Source: Rotaria sp. Silwood1 | Taxonomy: Eukaryota > Rotifera > Eurotatoria > Philodinida > Philodinidae | Assembly: GCA_905250075.1 (NCBI GenBank) | Contig: CAJNOP010000039.1 | Location: 218,162-282,161, forward strand | DNA: 64,000 nucleotides | Direction: 5' to 3' | Shown here: piece after piece, positions 48,172 to 58,741 of the stretch | How the letters are laid out: each line of letters starts with the position of its first letter | Position numbering within the stretch: position 1 is the first letter of the stretch | Notes under the pieces: model-generated | What the model was told of the DNA's origin: nothing | Databases searched by the model: none | The model's input: the letters and a program-made list of their open reading frames with translations, nothing else | Made by a program: the position numbers and the translations under genes

Positions 48172-48469
48172 CCCAGGTCGATCGTTCCGGCCACCGGATA
48201 TTGCAGGAACCGGCAAGAAAATGCGGGAAAAATCACCGTACCCTGCAGGAAAACACCGGAAATAGCCGGAACATGGAAGCAGTAGTCCGGCCGGAAATTC
48301 TCCGGATTTTTTCCGGTGAATTCCGGCCAATTTCCTGTGTTTTCCGGCAGGAACCGAGCGGAGAATCAGCGGAAAAAATTCCGAAAATTTCCGGCCGGAA
48401 TACTGCTTCCATGTTCCGGCTATTTCCGGTGTTTTCCTGCGGGAACCGGCCGGTACTTTTCGACCTGGG
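48172..48469. mobile_element. Foldback element, CCCAGGTCGA...TCGACCTGGG ends
   Basis: A perfect 10-bp inverted repeat bounds 298 bp. Internal arms of about 55 bp (48244-48300 and 48386-48441) are almost perfectly complementary and include CCGGAACATGGAAGCAGTA. It is GC-richer than its surroundings. Non-coding. Confidence 0.65.
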
Positions 48470-48963
48470 GTCTGATTAAATGACCTGGATGAATGATACG
48501 CAAATGTTCACGACCTGTTACCATTGCACTAAAATCAGATGTGCAAAAGTAATCGTCCTCAAACATTGATCGATCGAACTCGATGATTTATATATTTTGT
48601 TCGGTGTATTTATATGAATTGAATGTCTATGATTTTATTGCAATTAAAATTAAATTAGTTATTTATTTTATTTGATACATTTATATGGATTTAATGCTTA
48701 TGAAATTGTTTAGATGAAAATAAAAATTAAATTATTAAATTTATTTGATGCATTAATGGAATTCGATGCTTATGAATTTATTAAAATTAAAATTAAAATT
48801 AAATTATTTATTTTATCTGATGCATATATATATATAAATTTAATGCTTATGAATTTGTTTAGATGAAAATAAAAATAAAAATAAAACTATTTATTATATC
48901 TGATGTATTTATGTGAATTTAATGCGTATGAGTTCGTTTACATGACAATTAAATGTAAAACTA
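48470..48963. repeat. AT-rich degenerate tandem repeat
   Basis: A unit of about 115 bp recurs at roughly 48600-48940: TTATATGAATT(T)AATG, CTTATGAATTTGTTTAGATG, AAAATTAAATTATTTATTTT, then a TGATGCAT step. No coding capacity. Confidence 0.55.
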
Positions 48964-50505
48964 TACTACTGGTCAAAAGTATCAACCGACCTCGGATCTC
49001 AGTTCCTATACGTACTGTGGCGCTGAAATTTGCAGTTTATATGATTCTTGATAAATATAGATCAACAGCAAAATCTGCGTCCCGAAAGAATGAGTTAAAA
49101 GAGAGTTATTAGCCGAACGGTGTGTCACCATTGTAGACTCTATAACTTGGCAACAACAAAACTTTTTGAGCCCGAACTTTCGCCATTTTAAAGCCCAATG
49201 TATTAGCTATCTCTGATAAAAATCTCATCAATATTCATCGAGTTTTTGTGAAACTACACTCATTTTACTAAAGGCATGGGTGACATGAAAAACCGTCAGT
49301 AAGCAATATGTTCACCACAATTCAGTCTGAGATCGATATATAGACTCCAAACTTATAGCATAAGATATTCCTTATATATCAGCATTCTCTAAACTTTTCA
49401 GTCTTATATCACTTACTGGAAGGGAATGACATTATGCTGAATGTGTAGATGTTGTCACAGATTTAGATACTCGAATGCTTAAGTAAATGGCTTCATCTTT
49501 CAAGTATATAAACAGCATGCTTAGAGGCATAGTTCTATCGAAAAGCAATCGGAAAATTCGCAAGGTAACACAGAAAACGAGAGATGAACTTTCTTAGTCA
49601 TTGTTTTCCACTATAGTAGACACCATTATGATTATGCGTGAGGATTTAATCCTTTTCACAATTATACATGTACTATCACCCTAATTCTCACTTTGATACT
49701 TGTACTGACTCATCATCACCACGAAAACACTCAGAAGACCGTTGACAGATACGATCCCGGTGAGTAAATAACCTTCAAGTCTTGTCAACAAGGAAAAAAC
49801 CTCTCTTCATGATATTTTCTCAAGAGGGTAAAACAATAACAGAAAAATGTTTCTATAGTGGAAAAAAATGACTAAGAAAGTTCATCTCTCGTTTTCTGTG
49901 TTACCTTGCGAATTTTCCGATTGCTTTTCGATAGAACTATGCCTCTAAGCATGCTGTTTATATACTTGAAAGATGAAGCCATTTACTTAAGCATTCGAGT
50001 ATCTAAATCTGTGACAACATCTACACATTCAGCATAATGTCATTCCCTTCCAGTAAGTGATATAAGACTGAAAAGTTTAGAGAATGCTGATATATAAGGA
50101 ATATCTTATGCTATAAGTTTGGAGTCTATATATCGATCTCAGACTGAATTGTGGTGAACATATTGCTTACTGACGGTTTTTCATGTCACCCATGCCTTTA
50201 GTAAAATGAGTGTAGTTTCACAAAAACTCGATGAATATTGATGAGATTTTTATCAGAGATAGCTAATACATTGGGCTTTAAAATGGCGAAAGTTTTGGCT
50301 CAAAAAGTTTTGTTGTTACCAAGTCATAGAGTCTACAATGGTGACACACCGTTCGGCTAATAACTCTCTTGTAACTCATTCTTTCGGGACGCAGATTTTG
50401 CTGTTGATCTATATTTATCAAGAATCATATAAACTGCAAATTTCAACGCCACAGTACGTATAGGAACTGAGATCCGAGGTCGGTCAATACTTTTGACCAG
50501 TAGTG
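48964..50505. mobile_element. Tc1/mariner-like palindrome (foldback element), 653-bp arms
   Basis: The left end TACTACTGGTCAAAAGTATC and the inverse of the right end (CACTACTGGTCAAAAGTATT) match and resemble Tc1/mariner ends. TA lies outside each (48962-48963, 50506-50507). Arms 48964-49616 and 49853-50505 are equal in length and nearly identical as inverse copies; the loop is 236 bp. No transposase frame was found. The palindrome could form a cruciform or give double-stranded RNA. Confidence 0.85.
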
Positions 50506-50507
50506 TA

Positions 50508-51464
50508 TTAGTTGATAGTATGAAAAAACGTTACAGTGCTTAATTCAAGCACATGGCGGTTATATATCGTATTAAAATAAAACATTTAAACCATACCTGG
50601 ATTTGATAATGAATTTAATATAAAATATGGCAGCACAGAAAAAATCGGCAGAAAAAGAGGAAAAGACTTTTGTCGACGGGTGTATAAGATGTTCGTTGCG
50701 ATGTGTTTCTCTCAGCGAACCTGAAATACATTTCGAAAAAGGGGTTCCAATCTACTCTTCGATACATTTGACATATTTTCTTCAGAATCAAGTAATTACT
50801 ACTTTCTCAATTTTATTGGAATCAGTAATATCTATTCTTTGAGCCCAAAGCTCTAAGATCTTAAAGTTAGGCAGCTCAAGTAGGTTTGATTCCGATCATA
50901 CCGCTTCAAGACAATCCATTGTTGAACATTGATCAATCTCTGAATGTGTCTTTGATCAGTGGATAATCGACAAATAATCTAGAAACAACAATATTCGAAA
51001 ATGCCTTAGTTTAGTATGCTCCACCAGTTCAATTATAGGTAGCTGCACATGCAAAGCAAAACAGAGAATGAATAGTTAGCCAATAGACTACGGCACATTC
51101 CAAATATGACACATTTTCTTTGAGTCTGCTGCTCATATTGAGAAATTAAACTATTATCAAGTAAAATTTCTTGAGTCAACGGCCAAAATGATCGCACCCG
51201 TTTCAAGATTGAGAAAAAAATTATTAATGCAAAAAAAAACATAAAATATTTTTACGCATAATTAGGTCCTTCACAAAGCTTAATAATATTAAAGTTGTTC
51301 ACGCATAAAAAAGTAGGTTATTTGTAAAACGAAAAATAAATTGTAATCATAATACAGTCAACAGATTTTGTTTGAAAAAAAGTGCAATTCTAAATAAATT
51401 CAAAGTTTTATATAAAGATGTTCAAAAATTGTTCTCTCTGGTATTAGTATTGATCGTCACATAT
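50508..51464. other. Stretch without a confirmed gene
   Basis: A plus-strand ATG frame at 50627-50842 begins MAAQKKSAEKEEKTFVDG and contains a GTATAAG...CTCTCAG segment of about 37 bp that could be a tiny intron. It could be the first exon of a gene, but I found no continuation and recognise no family. Confidence 0.3.
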
Positions 51465-52133
51465 TTATAACATGTTTTTAGCTGCATCGACCGTCATTAT
51501 ATTAGCTTGGCTTGAAAGAACTGAATGCAGTAAAACATCATGAACAGTTGAATTTGAATCAATAACAGCATCTTGTAAAATATAAATACGAAAATCCATA
51601 TCGGCCAATTGACGTGTAGTTGATAAAATAACACCCGATGTAGATAATCCAGCCAAAACGACTGTTTTAATACATCGTGAGTCTAGCAATGTTAAAAGTT
51701 CAGAATTATACGCAGCTGATATACGATGTTTTACAAATTGTATTTCATTTGACTCTGGTTGGAAGCCAGGGTAAAATTCGGTACCCGGCGTTCCTGCAAT
51801 AGCAAGATTTAATTTTGTAATGGCTGAAAGTTGTTTATTTTGGCATGAGACGTCCGGATAACCAGGTCGAAATTCAACACGGGAAAACATGATCCGAGTC
51901 GAGCTACGGCCACTAGCTCTCACAGCTTGAAGCCAGGCAAGTGATTGGCTGATAAAGGAAGTTTTTGCTGCTGAATTTGGCATCAGGCCCAAAGCCACCA
52001 CTTCATAATCCAAAAATAGGAAAGCTGTAGAGTCAGGAAATTTTTTATTAGTTGATTCACATTTGCAATGTTCACCAACTGTTACTGTAATGCTGATCAA
52101 AAAGCATAGATAAATTAGTTGATTGCCTTTCAT
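51465..52133 (-). CDS. Secreted isochorismatase-fold hydrolase-like protein, Cys replaced by Val
   Basis: An intact 222-residue single-exon frame with an ATG start. Residues 1-20 (KGNQLIYLCFLISITVTVG) form a signal peptide. The isochorismatase-like fold is shown by TAFLFLDYEVVALG (Asp42), IQFVKHRISAAYNSELLTLL (Lys135) and IKTVVLAGLSTSGVILSTTR followed by ILQDAV. In the catalytic triad Asp-Lys-Cys the nucleophile normally sits in a T.xC[V] motif; here the aligned residue is Val168. I recall a fungal/bacterial subgroup with TSGVVLST, so this may be a natural subfamily rather than damage. Canonical amidase-type cysteine chemistry is therefore doubtful. Origin by horizontal transfer is plausible for a bdelloid but unproven. 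Confidence 0.8.
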   Translation of the reverse strand: MKGNQLIYLCFLISITVTVGEHCKCESTNKKFPDSTAFLFLDYEVVALGLMPNSAAKTSFISQSLAWLQAVRASGRSSTRIMFSRVEFRPGYPDVSCQNKQLSAITKLNLAIAGTPGTEFYPGFQPESNEIQFVKHRISAAYNSELLTLLDSRCIKTVVLAGLSTSGVILSTTRQLADMDFRIYILQDAVIDSNSTVHDVLLHSVLSSQANIMTVDAAKNML

Positions 52134-55100
52134 AATGTGCTTGTGTAGAAAAAAATATATGTATACGATGAAATAAAACGAATGTGTGCATGTATGTATG
52201 TTTTTTTTTAGCTATATATAGGCGAAAATCCATGCGCGTGATAAAGAGAACAAAAGAGAAAAAAAAGAAAAACGTCGATACTTCACACATAAAGTTGAGT
52301 ATGTTTTCCGAGTGATTGCTGTGTTCGGTCGAGAGTATTTTTCGAAATAAAAATATTTAATCGATGATTTTAGTTGCAGATATGATAGGGAACAAACACT
52401 ACCTATGCGTTGAGACTCAAATTCGACCGACAAAAATGAATATATAGGTGCTCTAAATAACATTTTATTGTAATTTCAAATAGATGTCATTAGATTCAAG
52501 CATTCATGTTCCTTTCTGAAAACATCTTCTAAAAACGGTAATATGAAAATACACAACTGGTAGTTTATGTATAAGAAGAGAGATCAAAAAGAAAGAAAAA
52601 AATTAATTATATATATAAGAACAATCAAATGACATCTAGAATTTTTCTATTCGCTTACAGTACATGTGATGAGTAATCAAATGTGCAAGGATTATATGAT
52701 CATTTCGAAGAAGATAAAAGACTAGATGATCGTACTCGCTCGTAGAAGGACTATTGGAATATAAGGAATATGCATCTAGTACCATTTATAGCATTGCCGA
52801 AGGTCTCGTTTTTTAAGATACTTTCTTTTATAAGTCTCTTTTTCCCATTTGTTTTTCATGGAAGTGTTTCAACTTTGGAAAAGTGAAATTCATGTCCGTG
52901 TTGTTGAACATGTTTAGCAATTTTCAAGTCTAATGCCAATGATCGGGTCTTCGCACAGTATGCCATCATTTGAGCTTCCTTCTTTCATTTTGTCTCCCCA
53001 ATATATATTTTGTTGCAGTTCGAACAAGGAATTGAGTATACCAATTTTGTTTTATTTTTTCAAATCGTCTTTGCCTTTAAGTGTTGATAAAAAAGATCAT
53101 TTTAAATCTAAATTTTTTCCGAAGGTAATGATGGCATGTTGGGGTGTAGATGTGGATAGATAGAAGGTCGGCACTTATACCAATATCCACATAGTGATTA
53201 AATGGTTTTCGTAACAGAACCAGAACGCAAATTATTTGTTAGGAACACTGAGCCAGAGCTTGGATCTCATGAATCTCTAGCTACAATCGACTAAATGCAA
53301 GTGTACGCTTAAAACATATCTCGCTCAAACTCATTTATGGATTATATCAACATATTTCTATGAGAAAAAAAAAGAAAACTGTGAGAATTGACTATCATAC
53401 TTGATTTAAGTGATGTTTGGTTTAGAAACCGAAAGAAGCTGCATATGTTGGACGAGACAGACCAATGTGAACAGAATTTGATGATGAGTATTTAATGAAA
53501 ATTGACTGAAATTAATGAAAACTGTATGAAATGGCAATGAAAAGTAAATTCTGTCATTTTGTATAATCCATCGTATGTATACCTGTAGATATAAATTAGA
53601 CAGAGAGCCACATGAATATCTATTTGGTCAATTACTTATTACATATAAACTTTCATTCATTAGCTTGTAGCGTGGTGTATTTAGTTTTTGCGTATTACCA
53701 TTCTCGTTGTAACGACTGCTCGTCATGGTGTACATACTATTACAAATCGAAGGTATCGAGAGATATTTGTGAAATAATTAAAAGCAAGCAGAGATATATT
53801 TATGACACTACTAATCGTACTTTCTATTATTGGCCTACGTTCTTTCTTATTCACCTCAATTACTTGGTTTTATTGGATTCCTTTTGCCATTTTCAGCATA
53901 CAAAGAAGAGTTTTATAAAATAAAAACTAGCACAAAAAATAATCGACGAGCCTAACAACGATCAACATTAAATGCGCTATTTCTACTTTGCAGATATCTC
54001 TAACTTGTTGCTTGCTCAATTTAACAAATAAACTGTTTCATAACCTCAAAAATCAACATATTTTTGCATGACAGTGATTTTTTTAACTCTCTTATACCCA
54101 TACCAAATTTAAACAGGAGAGGATTTTATTAAAATTCAATATAAATGATGTGAGTGAGTGTAGTATTGCTTTTCTCTTTACTAACACCCGCTCACTGATT
54201 GCAAGTACACAAATTATTACTTTACAAAAGCTTAACTCTGATTGAAAAACTGAGACATAGGGACAGACTTCTCAAAAACAGATGTTGTGGAAGATTCGAT
54301 GTATTCAGCAACTTTTTTCTGATTTATTTTAATGCCATCTGATAGAATGTGAAAATCTATAATTTCTGTCATAAATATGTTATGTGACTAGGCTTCTGTC
54401 TGGGCTATTTAGAACCAACGTTGTCAAAAGAAACGTTTTTCATTAATTTTTATTGGTTCCTAAATAAAGCTCAAGTATGAATAACTTGAGAGTGTGGATA
54501 TGATTGTCGGCATCATCTTGAACGATTCCTACGTCTACATCAGCACTAACGACAATACCAACAGACACACCAACATCTACATCCTAAACATGCCTTGATG
54601 TTTGAAAGTACATGAAATTACAATCAAGTAGTTCATTAGAGAACGAAGAACGAAAGAATGAGAACAGTAACAGTCATATCTAATATTTTATTTGAACATA
54701 CTAACTTGCTACTCGTTGAACTTGCTCGTTCAATAAGCAGCTGCCAATCGTCCGAATGAACGACAACTGATGACAAGAAAGCGTTAATGAAATCGATCAA
54801 CAGTGATACGTTGAATATTACTTCATCATTGGACTTTTCAATAATGCCAATTTGAAGTATTTAAGTCTGAATGTGATTAATTTTTTCACTTTGAATAACA
54901 AAGATTTCTTTTGATCAGCTTCTCACGGTGAGCTCTATAGCCTGGTGAAATCTAGATCTCTTACAAGCATGCACATACATCTGTTCTTATTTAAATAGGT
55001 TATGCTTACTTTAGTTTTCTTAAGCTCAGAAGAAATAGGTTGTTGTTCAAGCTCTTTTTGTTCGGTCGCTCTATGGGAAGCTCTGCATCTAGACTGTTGG

Positions 55101-55369
55101 GATAGACATTTTCTATCAGCAGGTATATCGTGTCTTTTTTAACAAAATCTGTTTATCCACATGAAACTCCAAAATATAATTGTTTTTGTTTTTCAAATAG
55201 ATGTCACCATCAATGTACCAAATTTCAAAAAATGCAAGAACAAAAGATCTCAGGAATGCTTCTCTATTCAGAATGAATCATTCTCCATATATGTATATGC
55301 AAAATGACAAAATTAAATTTCCCAAAAAAAAAACGAATTAAATATTGAGCAGTTCATTGTCTTGGGTGT
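52134..55369. other. Long stretch without a supported gene
   Basis: AT-rich. Frames at 52212-52463 (minus), 52933-53163 and 53612-53923 (plus) lack motifs. A short run of ACATC/AACACC words near 54530-54590 is a degenerate simple repeat that gives DVDVGVSVG-like translation on the minus strand. No transposon ends recognised. Confidence 0.35.
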
Positions 55370-58300
55370 TTATGGTGTGCTCGATCGAAGACCAATGGAG
55401 GCTGGACCAATAGCTGAGACCGAGAAACTTCCTATTTCTGATTCTCCATGAGTTGTAACAACCAAAATGTATGTGTGTCCAGCTTCAAGCGAAGCTTCAA
55501 TTTGAAACTGTAACCTGATTTCACCGCCATCATCATTCTCAGTGATCAAATTTGCAGCTGGATTGGATGGATCAAAAGAAGTATCATAAAAATATCCCAT
55601 TGTGTCGAGTTCACTGTCACTTGTGAATGTGTATGTGCCAGATGTGGATACAATGACTTCAATAGCCTGATAGTAGTAGTTATACTCTGGATCACGATCA
55701 GGTCGATGAAATACCAAGCTGTTGGCCGACAATTCACTCGGAAAAGACGATGAAACAGAAGGCTCAGTTAATGCTAGAATAATTCAAAGCATTTGCTGTT
55801 AAAAAGAATTAAAAATGCTCCGGTCAATAATGAACCGACAGTGATTTGCGTCCTTCCAAATAGAATATTCCTAGTCTTTCGACTCTTGCTGCTCTTCCTT
55901 TTTCGTGTTTGCTCTATAAGTGAACGCTATGAAGACAAGAAACACAGTGGTAGAAGCTCAAAAAGTATCTCCGAATGCATATTTTTCTCTCGCAGGTAAA
56001 GTATTCTTGGTGAACTCACGCATCGTTATTGGTTGAATTGTTGTTGGTGTAATTGACAGAAAATTAGCAGTATCTGGACCACTGGCAGATACTGAGAAGC
56101 TTCCCGTTTCGGATTCTCTATGAGTTGTGACAACTAGAATGTATGTGTGTCCAGCTTCGAGGAAAGCTTCAATAAGAAACTGATAACTGCTGTCGCCGCC
56201 ATCATCATCATCAGTTATCAAATTCTCAGTTGGAACCGATGGATCGAAAGAAGTATCGTAAAAGTAGCCCATAGTATCTAGATCACTATCACTTGTAAAA
56301 GTGTAAGTACCAGATGTTGATACAGTGACTTGAATAGCGTGAAAGTAGTAGAAATATTCTGGATCACCATAAACTCGTTGAAATATTCCACTGTTTGATG
56401 AAAGTGAATTTGAATAAGACGACGAAATGGAAGGCTCCGTTAAAGCTAGAAGAATTCAAAGTATTTGCTGTTAAAATGAGTTAAAAATGCAGTTGTCAAT
56501 AATGAACCGACAATGGTTTACCTCCTTTCAAATAGAATACCGCACTCTTTGCACTCGTTTTGCTCTTCCTCCTTCGTGTGCACTTTTTTCATTACGACAC
56601 AAATTTGTACAAAATGCATTGCTTTAGACAAAAGCAGCGTACAGCTTTCTTCTCGGGCTTCAAGTAAAAAATATGAGGAAAAGTAAAACAGCGATATGAG
56701 CTCATAGAGTATCATTGACTGCATATGTTTAACTTTTAGAGAAAGTATTCTTGATGAACTTACGCATCGTTATTGGTTGAATTGTTGTTGGTGTAATTGA
56801 CAGAAAATTANNNNNNNNNNAGTAGAAATATTCTGGATCACCATAAACTCGTTGAAATATTCCACTGCTTGATGAAAGTGAACTTGAATAAGACGATGAA
56901 ACCACAGGTGCAATAGATGCTAGAAGAAACGAAAACAATTACTATAAGGAAGTGTTAAATATACTGTTACTAATAACCCAACTGGCCATCCGATAGGTAT
57001 TTCGACGCCTCGGTTTTCCACTGTCGATGTCTTCTAAGATACCCATCGCCGAGCCCTCGACCCATCGGAAAATGGCAAACCGAGGGGTCGATTTGAAATT
57101 CCGATGGGTAGACCTCGTGTTCCAGATAGCGCCACGATACATATTACGAAAACTTCGATCCCATGCTTCTGCTAACTATCAAGGTACTCATCATCTAGCC
57201 TTGAACCCATCGAAATTTCAAATCGACCCCTCGGTTTGCCATTTTCCGATGGGTCGAGGGCTCGGCGCACCCCTCGCACGTCTTTTTTGGCTCACTTGGG
57301 AATGAATCGAGAATGCTTTGCCTCGTTCGGAATATGATGCTTCTAATCTTTGAACTCTTCTGTCTCTTTCTTCAATAGGATACGATTCTGTAGACTGAAA
57401 AGCGAATTTGACAGAACACAGAGAACATTATCATACGAGTTTCCATGATACTATCGGTAGCATTAGATTTTACTATCATGGAAAGTGTGTATTGGTGGAA
57501 AACTCACGTATTATCATTGGTTGACTTGTTGTTGGTGTGATCGACAAAAAATCAACAGTGGCTGGACCATCGGCTGTTATCGAGAAACTTCCAGTTTCAG
57601 CATCTCCATGCGTTGTAACAACTAGAATGTATGGATGTCCAGCTTCAAGGAAAGCTTCGATATGAAACTGCAAACTGCTGTCACCGCCATCATCATCATC
57701 GGTCACCAAATTTTGAGTTGGAACAGATGGATCAAAAGATGTGTCGTAAAAGAAGCCCATAGTATCGAGGCTACTTTCGCTTGCAAAAGTGTAAGTACCA
57801 GATGTGGGCACATAAACTTGAATAGCCTGATAGTGGTAGTAATTGTCTGAATTACCATTGAGTCGATAAAATATTCCACTATTGAATGATAGTTCACTCG
57901 AATAAGACGATGAAATCAGAGGCTCAGTGGTTTCTCCTAAACCAATAAAAGGCACTGTTTGATGAATCCAACTATCAAGGTAATATTCCTGTGTACTCCT
58001 TAAAGCACTAAATGAACAGATATGAAGCAGCCACGTTTACTATGATCGAGAAAATGTCAGTGGGTCTATCACAGTGAGGCAAAATGATTAAGCCCTTCAA
58101 CCAGGTCTTCAAGTGTTCACTATGTTCTGTATCAAAAAATATTCTGAATTCTGAAGTTATCTAGTCAGTGCAGTGGAGTATCAAAAATATATGTCCAAGA
58201 ACGAAGAATGCTAAACATTCAAGATTCAGCAAAGTTCTAATTCATAGACTCTCCTTTTTACTATTCATAAAGCTAAAGTAGCTTTTTCAAATTGCTTCTT

Positions 58301-58741
58301 TATTTCATTTTAAGTCGAATGTAATTGATTTAGGAAAATAATCGCCGAAGTAAAAATCGAATGAGTTTTTAAGCATCTTTAAGTAAGTTTAGTTACTTTC
58401 AAGATAAACAATTCGACATTGATCGAACAGAAAATCGAACTTACCTTCAATTTTCAACAACTTCTGATGAAATTCACCCGATGGTAACAAGTCACCTATT
58501 ATAGGAATACACAATAGAATAAAAAACTGTTCGGATCAGTATTATAGAAAAGAGAACATACCAAGTTGCTTAGAATTGGTTTTGTCATTGTTGATAACAC
58601 GCACATGATCTTTCAATGATGAAAAGACCTAAATGAGCTCTAAAGTAATGATGAGAGAAAGAAGACAAAAACAATTACTGGAATTCCATGAGCTACAAAT
58701 ACTAAGCACGACCCAAGCAAGGCAATGATAATGGCGTTCAT
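55370..58741 (-). CDS. Secreted protein with four tandem PPC-like domains, seven exons
   Basis: Exons on the minus strand: 58741-58679, 58628-58562, 58495-58445, 57936-57508, 56919-56764 (contains the N gap), 56445-56020 and 55773-55370. All junctions are GT-AG; after the first (phase 0) all are phase 1. Exon 1 is a signal peptide (MNAIIIALLGSCLVFVAHG). Exons 2-3 are a short linker. Exons 4-7 each encode one ~140-residue unit with TSGTYTFTSDS.LDTMGYFY, NDDGG, the L.AGHTYILVV block and GSFSVSA.GP, which resembles bacterial pre-peptidase C-terminal (PPC) beta domains. Symmetrical phase-1 exons allow duplication without frame loss. Role unknown: an extracellular binding or adhesive protein fits. 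No catalytic domain is present. Confidence 0.8.
56811..56820. other. Assembly gap (10 N) inside a PPC-like exon
   Basis: The bases before and after the Ns match sites in the neighbouring exon (56020-56445) that are about 290 bp apart. The gap therefore hides about 270-290 bp, most of domain copy 2, and is a repeat-collapse artefact. Confidence 0.85.
56977..57300. mobile_element. Intronic foldback element, CCCAACTGGCCA-type ends
   Basis: Arms 57052-57110 and 57202-57264 are inverse copies of about 55 bp, including CGACCCATCGGAAAATGGCA and CGAGGGGTCGATTTGAAATT. Possible ends CCCAACTGGCCA and TGGCTCACTTGGG are inverse with one extra base. Flanking AATAA and AATGA may be a target duplication. 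It lies in intron 4 of the PPC-like gene. Its CCGATGGG words recall the cluster at 46.7-48.5 kb. Confidence 0.55.

Larger units (their letters stand above)
46655..48469. repeat. Cluster of nested elements with CCCAGGTCGA ends and short-word interiors
   Basis: The terminus (A)CCCAGGTCGA occurs at 46655, 46982 and 48172 in plus orientation and inverted at about 47220 (CGTCCTGGGT) and 48460 (TCGACCTGGG). Between them the DNA consists of dense repeated words: CGGATCCGA/AATCCGA (46660-47230 and 47880-48170), GAAATCCTTG..AAATC (about 47560-47870) and TTCCGGCCGGAA (48172-48469). The words are partly palindromic, so both strands lack stops and show long false frames. It is best read as two or more non-autonomous elements inserted into each other. 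Confidence 0.6.

Noticed and set aside
46686..48479. Several overlapping long frames on both strands (e.g. 47868-48479)
   Set aside because: They are by-products of palindromic CGGATCC/CCGGAA words that remove stops on both strands; no codon bias or domain.
53612..53923. 103-residue plus-strand frame with several Cys
   Set aside because: Composition typical of AT-rich chance frames; no pattern matching a known Cys-rich family.
57027..57305. 92-residue frame overlapping the PPC-like gene
   Set aside because: Falls on the arms of the intronic foldback element; not a gene.
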